64,000 bases of DNA from Podospora comata (GCA_017354895.1 CP071493.1:4402001-4466000), one strand, 5' to 3'. Positions 14,401-24,663 are shown, counted from the stretch's first letter. The notes: a model not told the origin generated them from the sequence alone. Program-made: numbers and translations.

Positions 14401-15264
14401 AATACTTATCAAGTTAAAATGGAAAGTTAAATATAACAAATTGAAGAATAATATTGTAAAATACTTCATAAAATAGATTGAATACAAGAATAATATGAAT
14501 AAACTAATTTTCAACTATAATTATTAAAATTTATGAAGGTGAATATTAAAATAATCAAGGTTATAGAAAAACTTGCCTATAGCTAAGAGAAACATTCAAG
14601 GTAACAAATATATAAACATTACCATACTTCAATACTTATTGAAAGCCTAAAAGTTTTCTAGAACTTAATTAATTACGGTTTTAGGCTTATGAATGGAGCG
14701 GTATATTTAAATCTTAAAATCCCTTTAATAAGTTTTCATTTTCAATAATCAATTTGTAATACTTCTATTTATTATTTTCAAAAATCTTTCTTTAAAATAC
14801 CTCTTTCTATAGTTAGTGAAATTACTTTATGAGATTTCTACAATTGAATTTGATAATAGAAAGTTCGACATCGCTTTTACTAATTATAATTTAAATTAAA
14901 ACTATTCATAATTTAGTCGGTTTCAGTTTCATTCTGGTTTGAAAACTGTTGCTTTAGTCTATAGAGGAAAAGTAAATATCATAAGGTTACACATATCATA
15001 TTTATTTTTCATCATTTCAATTTCATTAGTAATATAAAAGAATTTATGGAGTAAAGCGCTAGACTATAAAGGTTTCTCAATTGGTTTAGTAACGAAAACC
15101 TTTAACTATCATAAAACCTATTCGTTAAAAAAAAAATTTTATATTAAATAAATAGTCTATTATATTTTATCAACTTTATTTATCGAGATTCAGCTAGATA
15201 ATAGATCCTTATTATTAAGAGTTGGTAATTTAGGATAAGATTATTATTAAAGATTAATAATCTT
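11469..15264. other. A+T-rich gene-free tract (RIP-type)
   Basis: Nothing but A+T-rich decayed sequence. I found no open frame, no terminal repeats and no RNA gene on either strand. Confidence 0.65.
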
Positions 15265-15476
15265 GGAGATTAGTAGGTTTCTATATATAAAGAAACTTAG
15301 CTACTATAGATACATAGTTCCGCAATATATACCTCAAATTATAAACGTTTGTATCTAGAGTATTATAATTAACATAACCTATCATTGTACACCGTTTAGC
15401 TGTGCCGAACCGGGATTTTCTAGAAGTACCTTTAACTAGTATTCTTTTTAGAGGTTCTGAATAGAAGTTCGTTCTA
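15265..15476 (+). repeat. LTR relic (3' part)
   Basis: From the TCTATATATAAAG box to GTTCGTTCTA this matches the last 200 or so bases of the LTRs at 4,983, 19,924 and 21,237 (reverse), including the blocks GTTTAGCTGT, AGAAGTACCTTTAACTAGTA and AGAGGTTCTG. The upstream part of the LTR cannot be traced with confidence. It is a heavily mutated fossil. Confidence 0.7.
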
Positions 15477-17045
15477 CTAATAGGGTTATTGCTAAAATAG
15501 TATATTTTGAATACTTAGATTTTCGCTAGTTTTTTCTATTCATTAGTTGAATTACAAGAATGCTTAAAGCCCTAAAAAGACTTATAAAGAGATCATTTAT
15601 TTATAAAAACTAAATAATTAACTTCTGACCAGTCAAAAAGATTTTATATAAATGAGTTACTAAATACAATGTTCATTTTCAATTTCAAGGAAGTATTTAT
15701 AATAAATAAAGAGTCTATAATTTATTTTTATTTCATTTTTGCTTTGGTTGCAGAACATAGATTCCTGTTTTACCTATAAAAGTTGAACTCTATTTTGAAT
15801 TTAATAACTTTAAATTTATAGTACTAACTTAATTTCAAGTATAAAAGTATATTTTAATAATAAGAAATGTTGGTGTTGAAAGAAATACCGGACGAGAATA
15901 TAAAGTATTGGAATAGTAATGTGTTTTACTATTAATAAATTTTAAATAAATATATGTAGGTAAAATATACTTCAACTTTATCCTTGGAGAAAAATTTCAT
16001 GTAATAATGAAATAGTAAGTATGAATTAAAAAATAAGAGGACTTCAAAGTTATAAAACAATTGATAAATATTATGATATAATTGAAAGAGTTAAAATAAA
16101 ATAGTTTAATTAAATATGTACTTCATATTTTCCATTAGAATCAAAAAGAAATGACATATTATTGAACGATGTCGAGTTCATACAAATATATATAGTGAAC
16201 TAATTATTGAAAATAATAATTGTATTTTGAGTAAGTTGATATATAAATACTTTGTAATTTTGGAAGTTTTTACTCTTTTCCGTATAAAAAGCCTCCCAAG
16301 TGAAGGGATTTAGTTAGTTTTAATATACGCAGATACCTATTAGTCTTTCTGAAGTTTATCATGATTTCAATCTTTACTATTTTACTTTATATAGAATATA
16401 TTAAATTCTTTTTGATAAACTATCTATCTATTTAGGTTTTTAACTATATCATTACTATGAGCATTAGGAATTATTATATTTTCTGAAATTAATATCAATG
16501 TATAACTCAATTCCTCAACATAATACTTAGTTACGAAATATTGAAGCTAATATCAGTATCCTACCTCGAGAATTGGCTGTTATTTTAGCTCGATTATTCA
16601 AAATAACGCTCTAATACTTAATTATCATTTCATAGGTTATGGATAGTGTCTGAGTAATAGCTAAAGAATAAATATTTATAAAAGTATATTTAAATTTTAT
16701 TAGACAAAGGGTAAGTCTTGATTAAGATAACAGACTCCGGTAAATTATATAGATAATAAATTTAATATTAAAACAAGTGTCAGATTCGAAAAAGCAATGT
16801 AAATTCAGTAAATCGAATTTTTATTATCAAAATGATATTTTAAACTCAACATTTGTTTACTTACTAATATTGATAAATTCAATGCAAATGGATATATGAT
16901 TAATACTTTATCCGTGAATAAAATATACTTTTGATTATTTTCTTTTATGCTACCTTTTAAGCTAAATTAATAATCATACTTTTGTATAATTCTCCTTAAT
17001 AGGGTATAACAGTTAAAAAGAAAGAATAGTTACTTAATAGAAGTA
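15477..17045. other. A+T-rich gene-free tract (RIP-type)
   Basis: I see nothing readable in this tract. It ends at the TA dinucleotide that flanks the next DNA transposon. Confidence 0.65.
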
Positions 17046-18890
17046 ACGTACATTATAAGCGAGTGCACCACTTTCCACCACCCTACGAATATTATCCTTA
17101 ATTACACTACATCAACACAAGGAATTAACTATAATTACATCAGAAACAGCTGAATCTGAGGCATCTGCAGCTTCCTGGCAAGTGCGCGCATTATGGCCAG
17201 GCTTGCCGCACACACTACAGCACTGAACCTTCGTACGAGCCCCCCCTGCATTACTACTATCCGGCTGCGTTTCTTACACTCCCGCCTTATCCACGGCCTT
17301 CTGATCCAATAGATCCTGTGCCTCTTGTATAGTAAGTAACCCTCCAAGACTTACACGTGTTTTTTTAAGCTCTCCGGCACTTACTTAGTGCCTTATTAGC
17401 CTTACGGAGCGAAGAGACCTCTACACGAAGGAGAGCCACCAAGTATATTATAGCCGTTACACCTTTAGTAAGTTAATTTACCGTAGTTAATATCAAAGTC
17501 GGGAAGCTATTTTAATAGTTAATAATACGAATTTTAATAAGCGTTAATTATAAATTAGTATTTCGAGGGTTATATAGTATTTAGGAAACTTGAGGCTATA
17601 TAGTACCAGGTTATAAGTTTAACGATATTAATATGTAAATCTTTATATTTAATTTAAAAGGTACTTTCTTTCAATTGTTTAGTATAAGGCTAGCGCCCGT
17701 AAAACTACGCTATATGTTTTTCTTTATTATAGAAACGAAGAAGGCTTTACGGAAGGTATAAAGAAACTTAAACTTATTTATATAGTTTATATATATACGT
17801 ATTGAGTTTTCGATCTAACGACCGTACGCTTATTTTAGCGGCCTAAAGTAATTAATATCAAGCAATTAGAGAAAGTAGAAGGAATATAGAAGTATATAAA
17901 GCGTAATAATATCATTGTATTGATAGTAACGCTCGAATTTAATCGAGTAATAGCTTTCGTAACCATTAAGAATTAATAACTGGTATTTACCTTTAATAAA
18001 AACGCTATATAATGATGGAAATACTTAATTTAATCTAAACTTACCGGATGAATAATTTAATTTTCATTGATAATTATAATACGTTGAATAAATAATAAAT
18101 TATACTTAGTCTATTAATTAATAAAGTAATATTACATAATAAAAAAATTAAAAAAGGGATAGTCTAACCGAAGGTATTAACTTTTAAATTACCGTTACCT
18201 ATTCGCGGTTATTAAATTAAATTAATTTTACTTTACTAAAGCCGTCTAAAGTCCTAACTACTATACCCGCGAAAATAATATTTATTATAAACCTAGTCTC
18301 GTCGAAATTATAAATATCATTATTTATAATACCGTACTTAGTTTTAATATTCCGCATAAACGCAAACCACTTAGTAATAACCTTTAAATCTTCGCACTTA
18401 ATTCTTTAATAATCGCATTTATATATAAAACGCGTATAAAGCTATAACTAACATTTAATAAAGTTATATACTTAGAGCTTACTAATAGGAGACGCGTCGC
18501 GTAGGCGTAATAATTAATTAATTATATTTTCTATACTACGCAAATTTTAATAGAAAAGCTCGCGCATATAGCTTAATAATATATTAAATAATAATATTCT
18601 CTTCGGATTAAATAAGCTTCTTCGATTTAGGTATGGTATTACGTCGTGCAGGCCGGCCAGCGCGTCGTCGTAAGAAAGTTGTATGGTAGACGTTGTAGAT
18701 CTTACCTGCGGCTCGGAGGCTGAGATTTTTATCTTTTTCAAGAGCTTCGAGGGCTAAGATCACCCTGGCTTCCTTTAAAGTGAAAGGCATATTGGGTTGT
18801 GTAGAAAAAGTCGATGTTGGGTGGAAGGATAGTGCGTCACTTGAAAAGTGGTGTACTCGCTTATATAGTGCACTCGCTTATAATGTACGT
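17046..18890 (-). mobile_element. Pogo/Fot1-type DNA transposon, decayed
   Basis: The element is 1,845 bp long, the usual size of fungal Fot1/pogo elements. Its ends are inverted copies of ACGTACATTATAAGCGAGTG, and TA lies on both outer sides (17,044-17,045 and 18,891-18,892), the target duplication of the Tc1/mariner/pogo superfamily. At the right end the AAGCGAGT unit is repeated a second time about 20 bp inward, which looks like a pair of transposase-binding repeats; the left end has one copy. Decay is patchy: both coding ends keep near-normal composition, while the middle (about 17.4-18.6 kb) is strongly A+T-biased. Confidence 0.85.
17135..18790 (-). pseudogene. Remnant of pogo/Fot1-type transposase
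   Basis: The start is the reverse ATG at 18,790. The first 60 residues are still open and read as the N-terminal helix-turn-helix of fungal pogo transposases (EARVILALEA, then SLRAAGKIYNV, then the RRRAGRPARR basic hook). Near the far end, in a different phase, the reverse strand keeps a CCHC zinc knuckle (CSVCGKPGHNARTC), a common C-terminal tail of this family. Between them the DDE catalytic core is destroyed by stops and A+T drift, so no full transposase can be made. The surviving ends identify the family well; the catalytic residues cannot be seen. Confidence 0.75.
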
Positions 18891-18892
18891 TA

Positions 18893-19923
18893 ATCCTTTA
18901 AAATGTTTTAGTATTACTTACTATATAATACAGCTCTGATAAGAGAGTTTTTAGTCAAGGAATTCTCTAGGTAATTTCATAAAAACAGTTGAGAAGGTAT
19001 ATACAAAATTTAGCTATATTATTACACCGGATTTATTTCGTAAATATACAATCAAAATATAATGATAATATTGTGCAATATTAACATTTATATATATTTA
19101 AAAGAACTGACATCGGGTATTAATTGGGTTTTTAGATTTACAAAATAAATAGAAAGGTATATTTATGTGGTAATCTTGGAATTCTTTTTGAATTCTTTTA
19201 AAGATATATCAAGATTTTTTTTACAAGTATTTTCATTTAAGGTATCTTTGTTATATTTATATCAATTACTTCATATACTCCTTATCCTTAAATAATTGAT
19301 AACTAAAACTTCAATTGTAAGCAAAATAAACAATATTAAATGTATTACTATTAAATTAAACTTATTTCGATTTACTTTTATATCCGAAAATAGTAATTTA
19401 ATTCCAAAAAATGAATTTTAATATAACAAAGGTAAGTATTTTGACTTTATTTAAATTATTTATATATTATTATCGATACTAGAAAACTATACGTAAAGAA
19501 CAGAATTATAATGATTAATTTCTTTTATTTCATTAGGTTTCAATTAAGCAAAAATAGACTTTTCGGTATTTCTAAAAAGTATTATAAAACGATTTTTTTT
19601 TAAATATTTTACAAGCTTTTCATTTTTAAATTTAGGCTTTTAGTTTAGTATCACAAATTAGGTTTTCTAATGTTTATTTAATCTTATTTTGAACTATAAG
19701 ATATTTTCAATAGTGTTACCTTATTCTTTAGGATAATCATAAACTTATATATATAACGTTTAATTAATAATTTGTATAATTTTAAATTATTAATTGTATT
19801 GCTATTATAATTAATTACCCGAATATTATAATAAAGAATTATATTAAGATTCTATTAATAAAACTTTCTAAATATCAATTAACAGAGAAAATTTTCTTTT
19901 TTTGAAATTAAACTTAAGCAGAA
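18893..19923. other. A+T-rich gene-free tract (RIP-type)
   Basis: I see no feature between the transposon and the next LTR relic. Confidence 0.65.
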
Positions 19924-20217
19924 TGTCACAGTTTTAGAAGACAGTGGAGCCACGAGAAGCCAATCAGAGATGGACCGAGGACCGTCTATAAGTTAACAGT
20001 CTACGGTCTTAAGGTCTATATATACGGAGAAACTAGCTGGTGTGGATAGATAGTTCCGTAGTAAATAATAGTTATAAGTTATAATCGTTGGTATTTAGAT
20101 TGTTGTGATTGAGATAACCTATTTATTATATATTGTTTAGCTGTACCAAACCAAAATTATTTAGAAGTGTTTTTAACTAGTATCACTTTTAGAGGTTCTG
20201 GATAGGGGTTCGTTACA
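19924..20217 (+). repeat. LTR relic (solo)
   Basis: This 294-bp unit runs from TGTCACAG to GTTCGTTACA, with intact TG/CA-type ends. Its first half carries the GGACCGAGGACCG block of the 3,987/11,056 subfamily but is shorter. Its second half matches all other LTRs here. No internal region is attached and I see no convincing target duplication. Mutation is moderate compared with the copies further left. Confidence 0.8.
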
Positions 20218-21236
20218 CAAAGGAACCTTAGGAAACTCAAAGTATTTTAACTTTTTTTTTTTAAACTACTGTAAACTCCAGTAAAAAGAAAATTTGTGCA
20301 TACTATAAGCTTTACTAGTTTTTTTATAGCTTATATGTGAGTCACTTATTTGCTTTTTAGACCCCGTAATAAATCTTTTGCACCGACAATACAATAGCTT
20401 AGTCTCAAGCTTAGACTAGCTTAATTATTAAATGTATTGGTTTGGGATGCGGCTACAGGCCTGAGGGTACAAGTAAGAAAGTAGAGCTTTGGGGAAGTCA
20501 GAGATTATGTATATAAGCGGTGTGCTTCTGACATTCTGTTTTAGACGGATCATCGACTTTTATTTTCTTCGTATTTTGTGCCTTGCACGCGTGCAGGCAA
20601 TTCTGGCCCTCTTATCAGGCTAATCCAGTGCCTATTATGTGGCCTGCGAGCCCATAACGTCTTTTCTTTGTCCTGCGTGAAGTGCAGCCTGTGAGCGAGC
20701 CACTGTCACGCAGGCGAGGTCATTCAAGGACCTATTGACGGTATAGTTGTGGTGTTGTGGTTGTTCTTGTGTGTTTTTCACCATTTCATTATTTAAGTGT
20801 AATTGGTATAAAATTAATAGTCTTTTTACGCCGTTTTTAGAGTATATAGATATAACTAATATTAGTAGAAAAGTAATGTAGAAAAATAAGCTTTTTTTGC
20901 TATTTAGATCTACTACATCAATTTTTTTATCATCAATTAGCTGATATTAAACTTAAAAAGAAAGCATTTAAAAAGCTCTTATTTATACTGTATTTAAATA
21001 ATTTCTTACATGTTTTTAATATATTTGTATAGTAAGATATTTACGTAAAAATAAAGCAAAAAAAACTATTTTTCTACTACACTCGGCCCAAAACCGCCGT
21101 ATAGTCTTAAACCTCTTTTCAATTATTTGTGCGAGCGCCCTATAAATACCTGGAAGTGGCCTGTGCGGCTTGTGGGCTCTGTGAGGCACTTAGCTTTACA
21201 TAAAGACAAGAAACTCCGCACCGCTCTCCATTTGAG
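20218..21236. other. Mixed-composition border tract
   Basis: A+T-rich DNA alternates with two islands of ordinary composition (about 20,440-20,780 and 21,080-21,236). The first island has a TATATAAG box and a short frame with paired cysteines (QCLLCG...CVKC), but the frame is short and closes quickly. I cannot assign it to a gene or a known element. The start of this tract (20,265-20,302) resembles 22,197-22,236. Confidence 0.5.
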
Positions 21237-21600
21237 TGTAACGAATTCATATCCAGAACCTCTGAAAGAGATACTGGTTGAAGGCACTTCTGAACAATTC
21301 TAGTTCAGTACAGCTAAACAATATACAACAAATGGCTTGTCTCACTTACAACAGTCTACATACCAACGATTTTGACTTGTATTGCATACTGCGGAACTGT
21401 CTATCTACGCCAGCCAGTTCCTTCGTATATATAGACCTTGATCTTTTAAGTACCTCCGTACCTAGTGATCCAGCTTACTTTTGCCAGGCAGTGAGCCTCC
21501 CATCACCCTGCAGCCTCGTCGCTGTATCTCTTTTCCCTGATTAGCGCACACAGCCCGCTGCAGTCTTTACTCAGTCTTGCTATATGGTCAGTCTGTGACA
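21237..21600 (-). repeat. Well-preserved solo LTR, reverse orientation
   Basis: This 364-bp unit begins TGTAACGAATTC and ends TCTGTGACA, giving good TGT/ACA ends. Its reverse complement aligns end to end with the nested LTR at 4,983-5,345. Base composition is near normal, so it has largely escaped the decay that hit its relatives. The open frame inside it (21,278-21,544) is LTR sequence, not a gene. The five bases on each side (TTGAG and TCAAG) could be one target duplication altered by transition mutations. Confidence 0.85.
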
Positions 21601-21677
21601 TCAAGGCATCCCCAAATCTTCGATTCTTTATTTTCTTTTAACAAAAGAATTTTTTAATATATTATGTAGAAAGCTCA

Positions 21678-21820
21678 AATACAATAAATACAATATATAC
21701 AATAAATATAATAAATATAATAAATACAATAATAAGAATAATGAAAATAATGAAAATAATGAAAAGAATGAAAATAATGAAAATAATGAAAATAATGAAA
21801 GTAATGAAAATAATAAAAAT
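21678..21820. repeat. Compound microsatellite (AATACA / AATAATGAA units)
   Basis: About ten degenerate ATACAATAA/ATAATAA units pass into about ten AATAATGAA units. It is simple-sequence DNA at the edge of the A+T-rich tract. Confidence 0.9.
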
Positions 21821-21914
21821 AATTAATTTAAAATAGTAAGCTTTGCAGAACTAAGCTAACTCGCTCCGCTCACTCGTTAGCAAAATTTACACTCAGCTTA
21901 CTACTAAATTAATT
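21821..21914. repeat. Inverted repeat with nested stem
   Basis: The outer arms are 21,821-21,842 and 21,895-21,914 (AGTAAGCT facing AGCTTACT, extended by A+T-rich pairs to AATTAATTTA/TAAATTAATT). Inside, GCTAAC (21,855) faces GTTAGC (21,876). It could form a cruciform or be the footprint of a very small non-autonomous element. Confidence 0.65.
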
Positions 21915-22341
21915 TTTTGTTCATACAAAAGATTAAAATTTTTTTTTTTAAAAAAGCCTCGAGAACTCTACAAAAATGGAAGCATGTTTTTTTTAAAGAA
22001 AATAAATTAAACTTTAGAATATTTTTCACTGAAAATCAAATCTATAACCTTTCCAAAAATTTATTTATTTTATAACTATATAACTCTTTAATTTTTGAAC
22101 TCTATAATTAATAATAAAATAAAAATTTTCTTTTGGAAAAGCCGATCCGGGCGGAAAAACTTCGCGGAATTGTAAGTATCCCAAATCTGTTTCTGGACCT
22201 CCGTAAACTCCGGTAAAAAGAAAGATTTGTGGATGCCAAAATGGAAGAGGTCTGAGCTACTGAGACTACACTAGTTTGCCTCCGTTGGGTTCATCGCAAA
22301 AAGGTCGCTACGCGCCACACCCTTCTTGTTTTGCGTTAATA
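21915..22341 (+). promoter_or_regulatory. Border and upstream region of the Ubp16-like gene
   Basis: Composition shifts from A+T-rich to normal at about 22,140. No TATA box is evident. The block CGTAAACTCCGGTAAAAAG at 22,201-22,219 has a diverged copy at 20,268-20,286. Confidence 0.5.
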
Positions 22342-24264
22342 ATGCCCGACAAGACCCTCACAGTCGCAACTTATGCTGCAGGTGCCTCGTTTGCCGCCAT
22401 CACCCTCGTCTATGTATTTGGCCCGACTTTCTTCTTCGATGCTGGCCCATCCGCCTCGACGAACCGAAATAGAGGCGCCGTCGGCCTCTCCAACCCTGCC
22501 AATGATTGTTTTATCAACTCTGTTCTCCAGGCACTCGCTGGGTTGGGGGATCTTCGAATTTATTTAATACGCGAAACACATCGTCGCAGCCTCGATGACG
22601 AGCTCGTCTACGCCCAGGTTGTACCAGTCGGTCTTCTCCCAGGAGATGCGCAACACTTTAGGGGCGACATGCCACACTGGAAGATGGAGGGTTTTCAAAA
22701 AGGGCTGGTAACAAAGGGACTGAAAGATATCCTGGACGCTCTCAACGAACGACCTTTGTACAAGAAAACCATCACCGCCATGCCATTCATTCGTGTCTTG
22801 GAGGAGGCATTTCGCCAGCGAATTAGCAGACGGCAACAAGACGCTCAAGAGTTTCTGCAAGTGGTTGCGGAAAGGCTCTGTAATGAATACCACGCGGGAC
22901 GAAGAGCGAGGGCCTCTGCACGACGGAGTTGTGCTCTTGGTGATGCCGCTTTGGAGCTTGCGCAGACAGCGCCAGACAAGGACTCAACCCAGGGCCTGGT
23001 GATACAAGTCAACGACATTGAAAAACCACAAGGGCAGTCTGAAGTTGTCAATGATGGACTTGGTGAAGGGCAAGAGGAAGGCTTTCCTATGGAGGGACAG
23101 TCTGAATCACAGATCGAATGCCTCACATGTGGTTTCAAACCCCGTCCTACAGCAACAACATTTTGCACCTTGACTCTCAATGTGCCACAGGTGTCATCGG
23201 CCACCACCCTTGGGGCTTGTTTTGATGGCATGTTCAAGACAGAATACATCGACGACTTCAAGTGTGAAAAATGTCGTTTGATGCATGCCATACTATTACT
23301 GGAAGCAGACCTGCAGCGATCCACCTCGGAAGTGGCAAGAGAAAATATACGAGCAGCTATCGACAAACTGCAATCTGCTCTTGAAACAGATCCTGAGGAC
23401 CCCCCGAATGATGTTGTTTTGCCAGACCTCAGTCATGCCCCAAAGCGACGAATAGCACGCCACATCCGCCTTACCAGTTTCCCGAAGATCCTGGCCATTC
23501 ACCTCTCTCGCTCAATCTTCGATGCCAGTCATTATTCTCAGAAAAACTCGGCCAAGGTGGTTTTCCCCGAAAAACTTCCCCTGGGTGGGTTGCTTAACCA
23601 AAAAAAGTACAAACTCTTGGGCGTGGTGACACACAAGGGAAGTCACGACAGCGGTCATTATGAAACATTTCGTCGCCAGGTTATGCAACCCCCCTTTTCC
23701 AACCCTAGCACGTTTAAGCCAGCAGAAGTCTATAGCAGAACCGTCAGCCCGGCGCCCACGCCGCACATCAGAGCTCAGCGACCGGACGGTGGAGAGGAGA
23801 ACTCGTTGATGTCAACACCAGATCTTTTGTCGCCTTCCGGGGGAGACTCACTCACGCCGCCGTTGGACCCTTGGAAACACTCTACACCGGCACCTCAAAC
23901 GTCTATCTTACCGGATGGAGATAAGCCAGCGTCACCTTTGGGCTCTCCGTGGAAAGATGTTTTGTCTGTCAGCAGGGGTAGGGAATCTGAATCCACCAGT
24001 TTCCGGTCGGTTGCAGCAAACGCCAAATCAACGTTCTCCAAAATCACCTCTCGACCTTCAGCCGGGACCGAAAGCAACTCAAAATCTGACGTGATGGATA
24101 CATCTACTGCGAAATCATTGACCACTGCCAAGCCGAGGCGCCGAAAAGTCCAAGACCGGTGGTGGCGTATCAGCGACGACAAAGTTAAGGAGGCAAGTAC
24201 CCGCGATGTTTTGAGCATGCAGCGGGAGGTCTACCTTCTGTTCTATGAGATGGAGCGCGCATAA
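22342..24264 (+). CDS. UBP16: Ubiquitin carboxyl-terminal hydrolase, Ubp16-like (membrane-anchored)
   Basis: This 640-residue deubiquitinase of the USP family (peptidase C19) has no intron. The frame is open from 22,276, but the first ATG is at 22,342. Residues about 5-32 form a hydrophobic segment (ATYAAGASFAAITLVYVFGP), the N-terminal anchor that holds yeast Ubp16 in the mitochondrial outer membrane. The Cys box follows at once (GLSNPANDCFINSVLQAL, catalytic Cys56), then the QQDAQEFL motif, two CxxC pairs of the zinc-binding finger (CLTCG and CEKC), and the His box GSHDSGHYETFRR (His439). After a Ser/Pro-rich insert the domain closes with the WWRISDD and YLLFYEM motifs. It is the first gene next to heterochromatin. 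Activity and family are clear; mitochondrial location is inferred from the anchor. Confidence 0.92.
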   Translation: MPDKTLTVATYAAGASFAAITLVYVFGPTFFFDAGPSASTNRNRGAVGLSNPANDCFINSVLQALAGLGDLRIYLIRETHRRSLDDELVYAQVVPVGLLPGDAQHFRGDMPHWKMEGFQKGLVTKGLKDILDALNERPLYKKTITAMPFIRVLEEAFRQRISRRQQDAQEFLQVVAERLCNEYHAGRRARASARRSCALGDAALELAQTAPDKDSTQGLVIQVNDIEKPQGQSEVVNDGLGEGQEEGFPMEGQSESQIECLTCGFKPRPTATTFCTLTLNVPQVSSATTLGACFDGMFKTEYIDDFKCEKCRLMHAILLLEADLQRSTSEVARENIRAAIDKLQSALETDPEDPPNDVVLPDLSHAPKRRIARHIRLTSFPKILAIHLSRSIFDASHYSQKNSAKVVFPEKLPLGGLLNQKKYKLLGVVTHKGSHDSGHYETFRRQVMQPPFSNPSTFKPAEVYSRTVSPAPTPHIRAQRPDGGEENSLMSTPDLLSPSGGDSLTPPLDPWKHSTPAPQTSILPDGDKPASPLGSPWKDVLSVSRGRESESTSFRSVAANAKSTFSKITSRPSAGTESNSKSDVMDTSTAKSLTTAKPRRRKVQDRWWRISDDKVKEASTRDVLSMQREVYLLFYEMERA

Positions 24265-24663
24265 AAGCCAGTTTCCATTGCTTCTAGCAAGCCCCTTATC
24301 CTAAAATCATCTGAGTCAGCATCACCAATGTCGTGCCATTGGGATTGTCAGTAGTGGGACAGTCCTACTTTGGAGAGACTACTTCTGAGGGAGATCGCGG
24401 TTGGGTAATGTAGATGTATTAAGTAAGGCTAAGTTAGACAGGTCATAGCATAAGCACCCCAACATGGCTCGCGTGAACTCCTTGCAGGCTCATAAACTTG
24501 TATCGGTTGCTTGGGTAAGTGTAAGAACCAAGTTCTTACAGCCCCCTATTTTCCCGCCAGAACCAAGCAACCATGTGTGTGATGGCGGGTGTTATTTTTG
24601 CGCCGATACTGGAATGCAAGTGTTGCTGGCAAGACGACAGTGTATTTTGTCATGCTGACAGGC
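24265..24663. other. Convergent intergenic region with nested palindromes
   Basis: This region holds the 3' ends of the Ubp16-like and Kes1-like genes. Between 24,481 and 24,640 several inverted repeats are nested: GTATCGG (24,500) facing CCGATAC (24,603), GGTTGCTTGG (24,505) facing CCAAGCAACC (24,563), and a perfect 8-bp stem GTAAGAAC/GTTCTTAC with a 3-base loop at 24,521-24,539. Confidence 0.7.

Noticed and set aside
11469-15264. A further LTR pair in the A+T-rich tract
   Set aside because: I found no second matching LTR apart from the partial relic at 15,265-15,476; apparent similarities are A+T-rich noise.
21278-21544. An 88-codon open frame near the border
   Set aside because: It lies wholly inside a solo LTR and has no coding features.
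22845-23366. A 173-codon reverse frame inside the Ubp16-like gene
   Set aside because: Shadow of a well-supported catalytic domain on the other strand.
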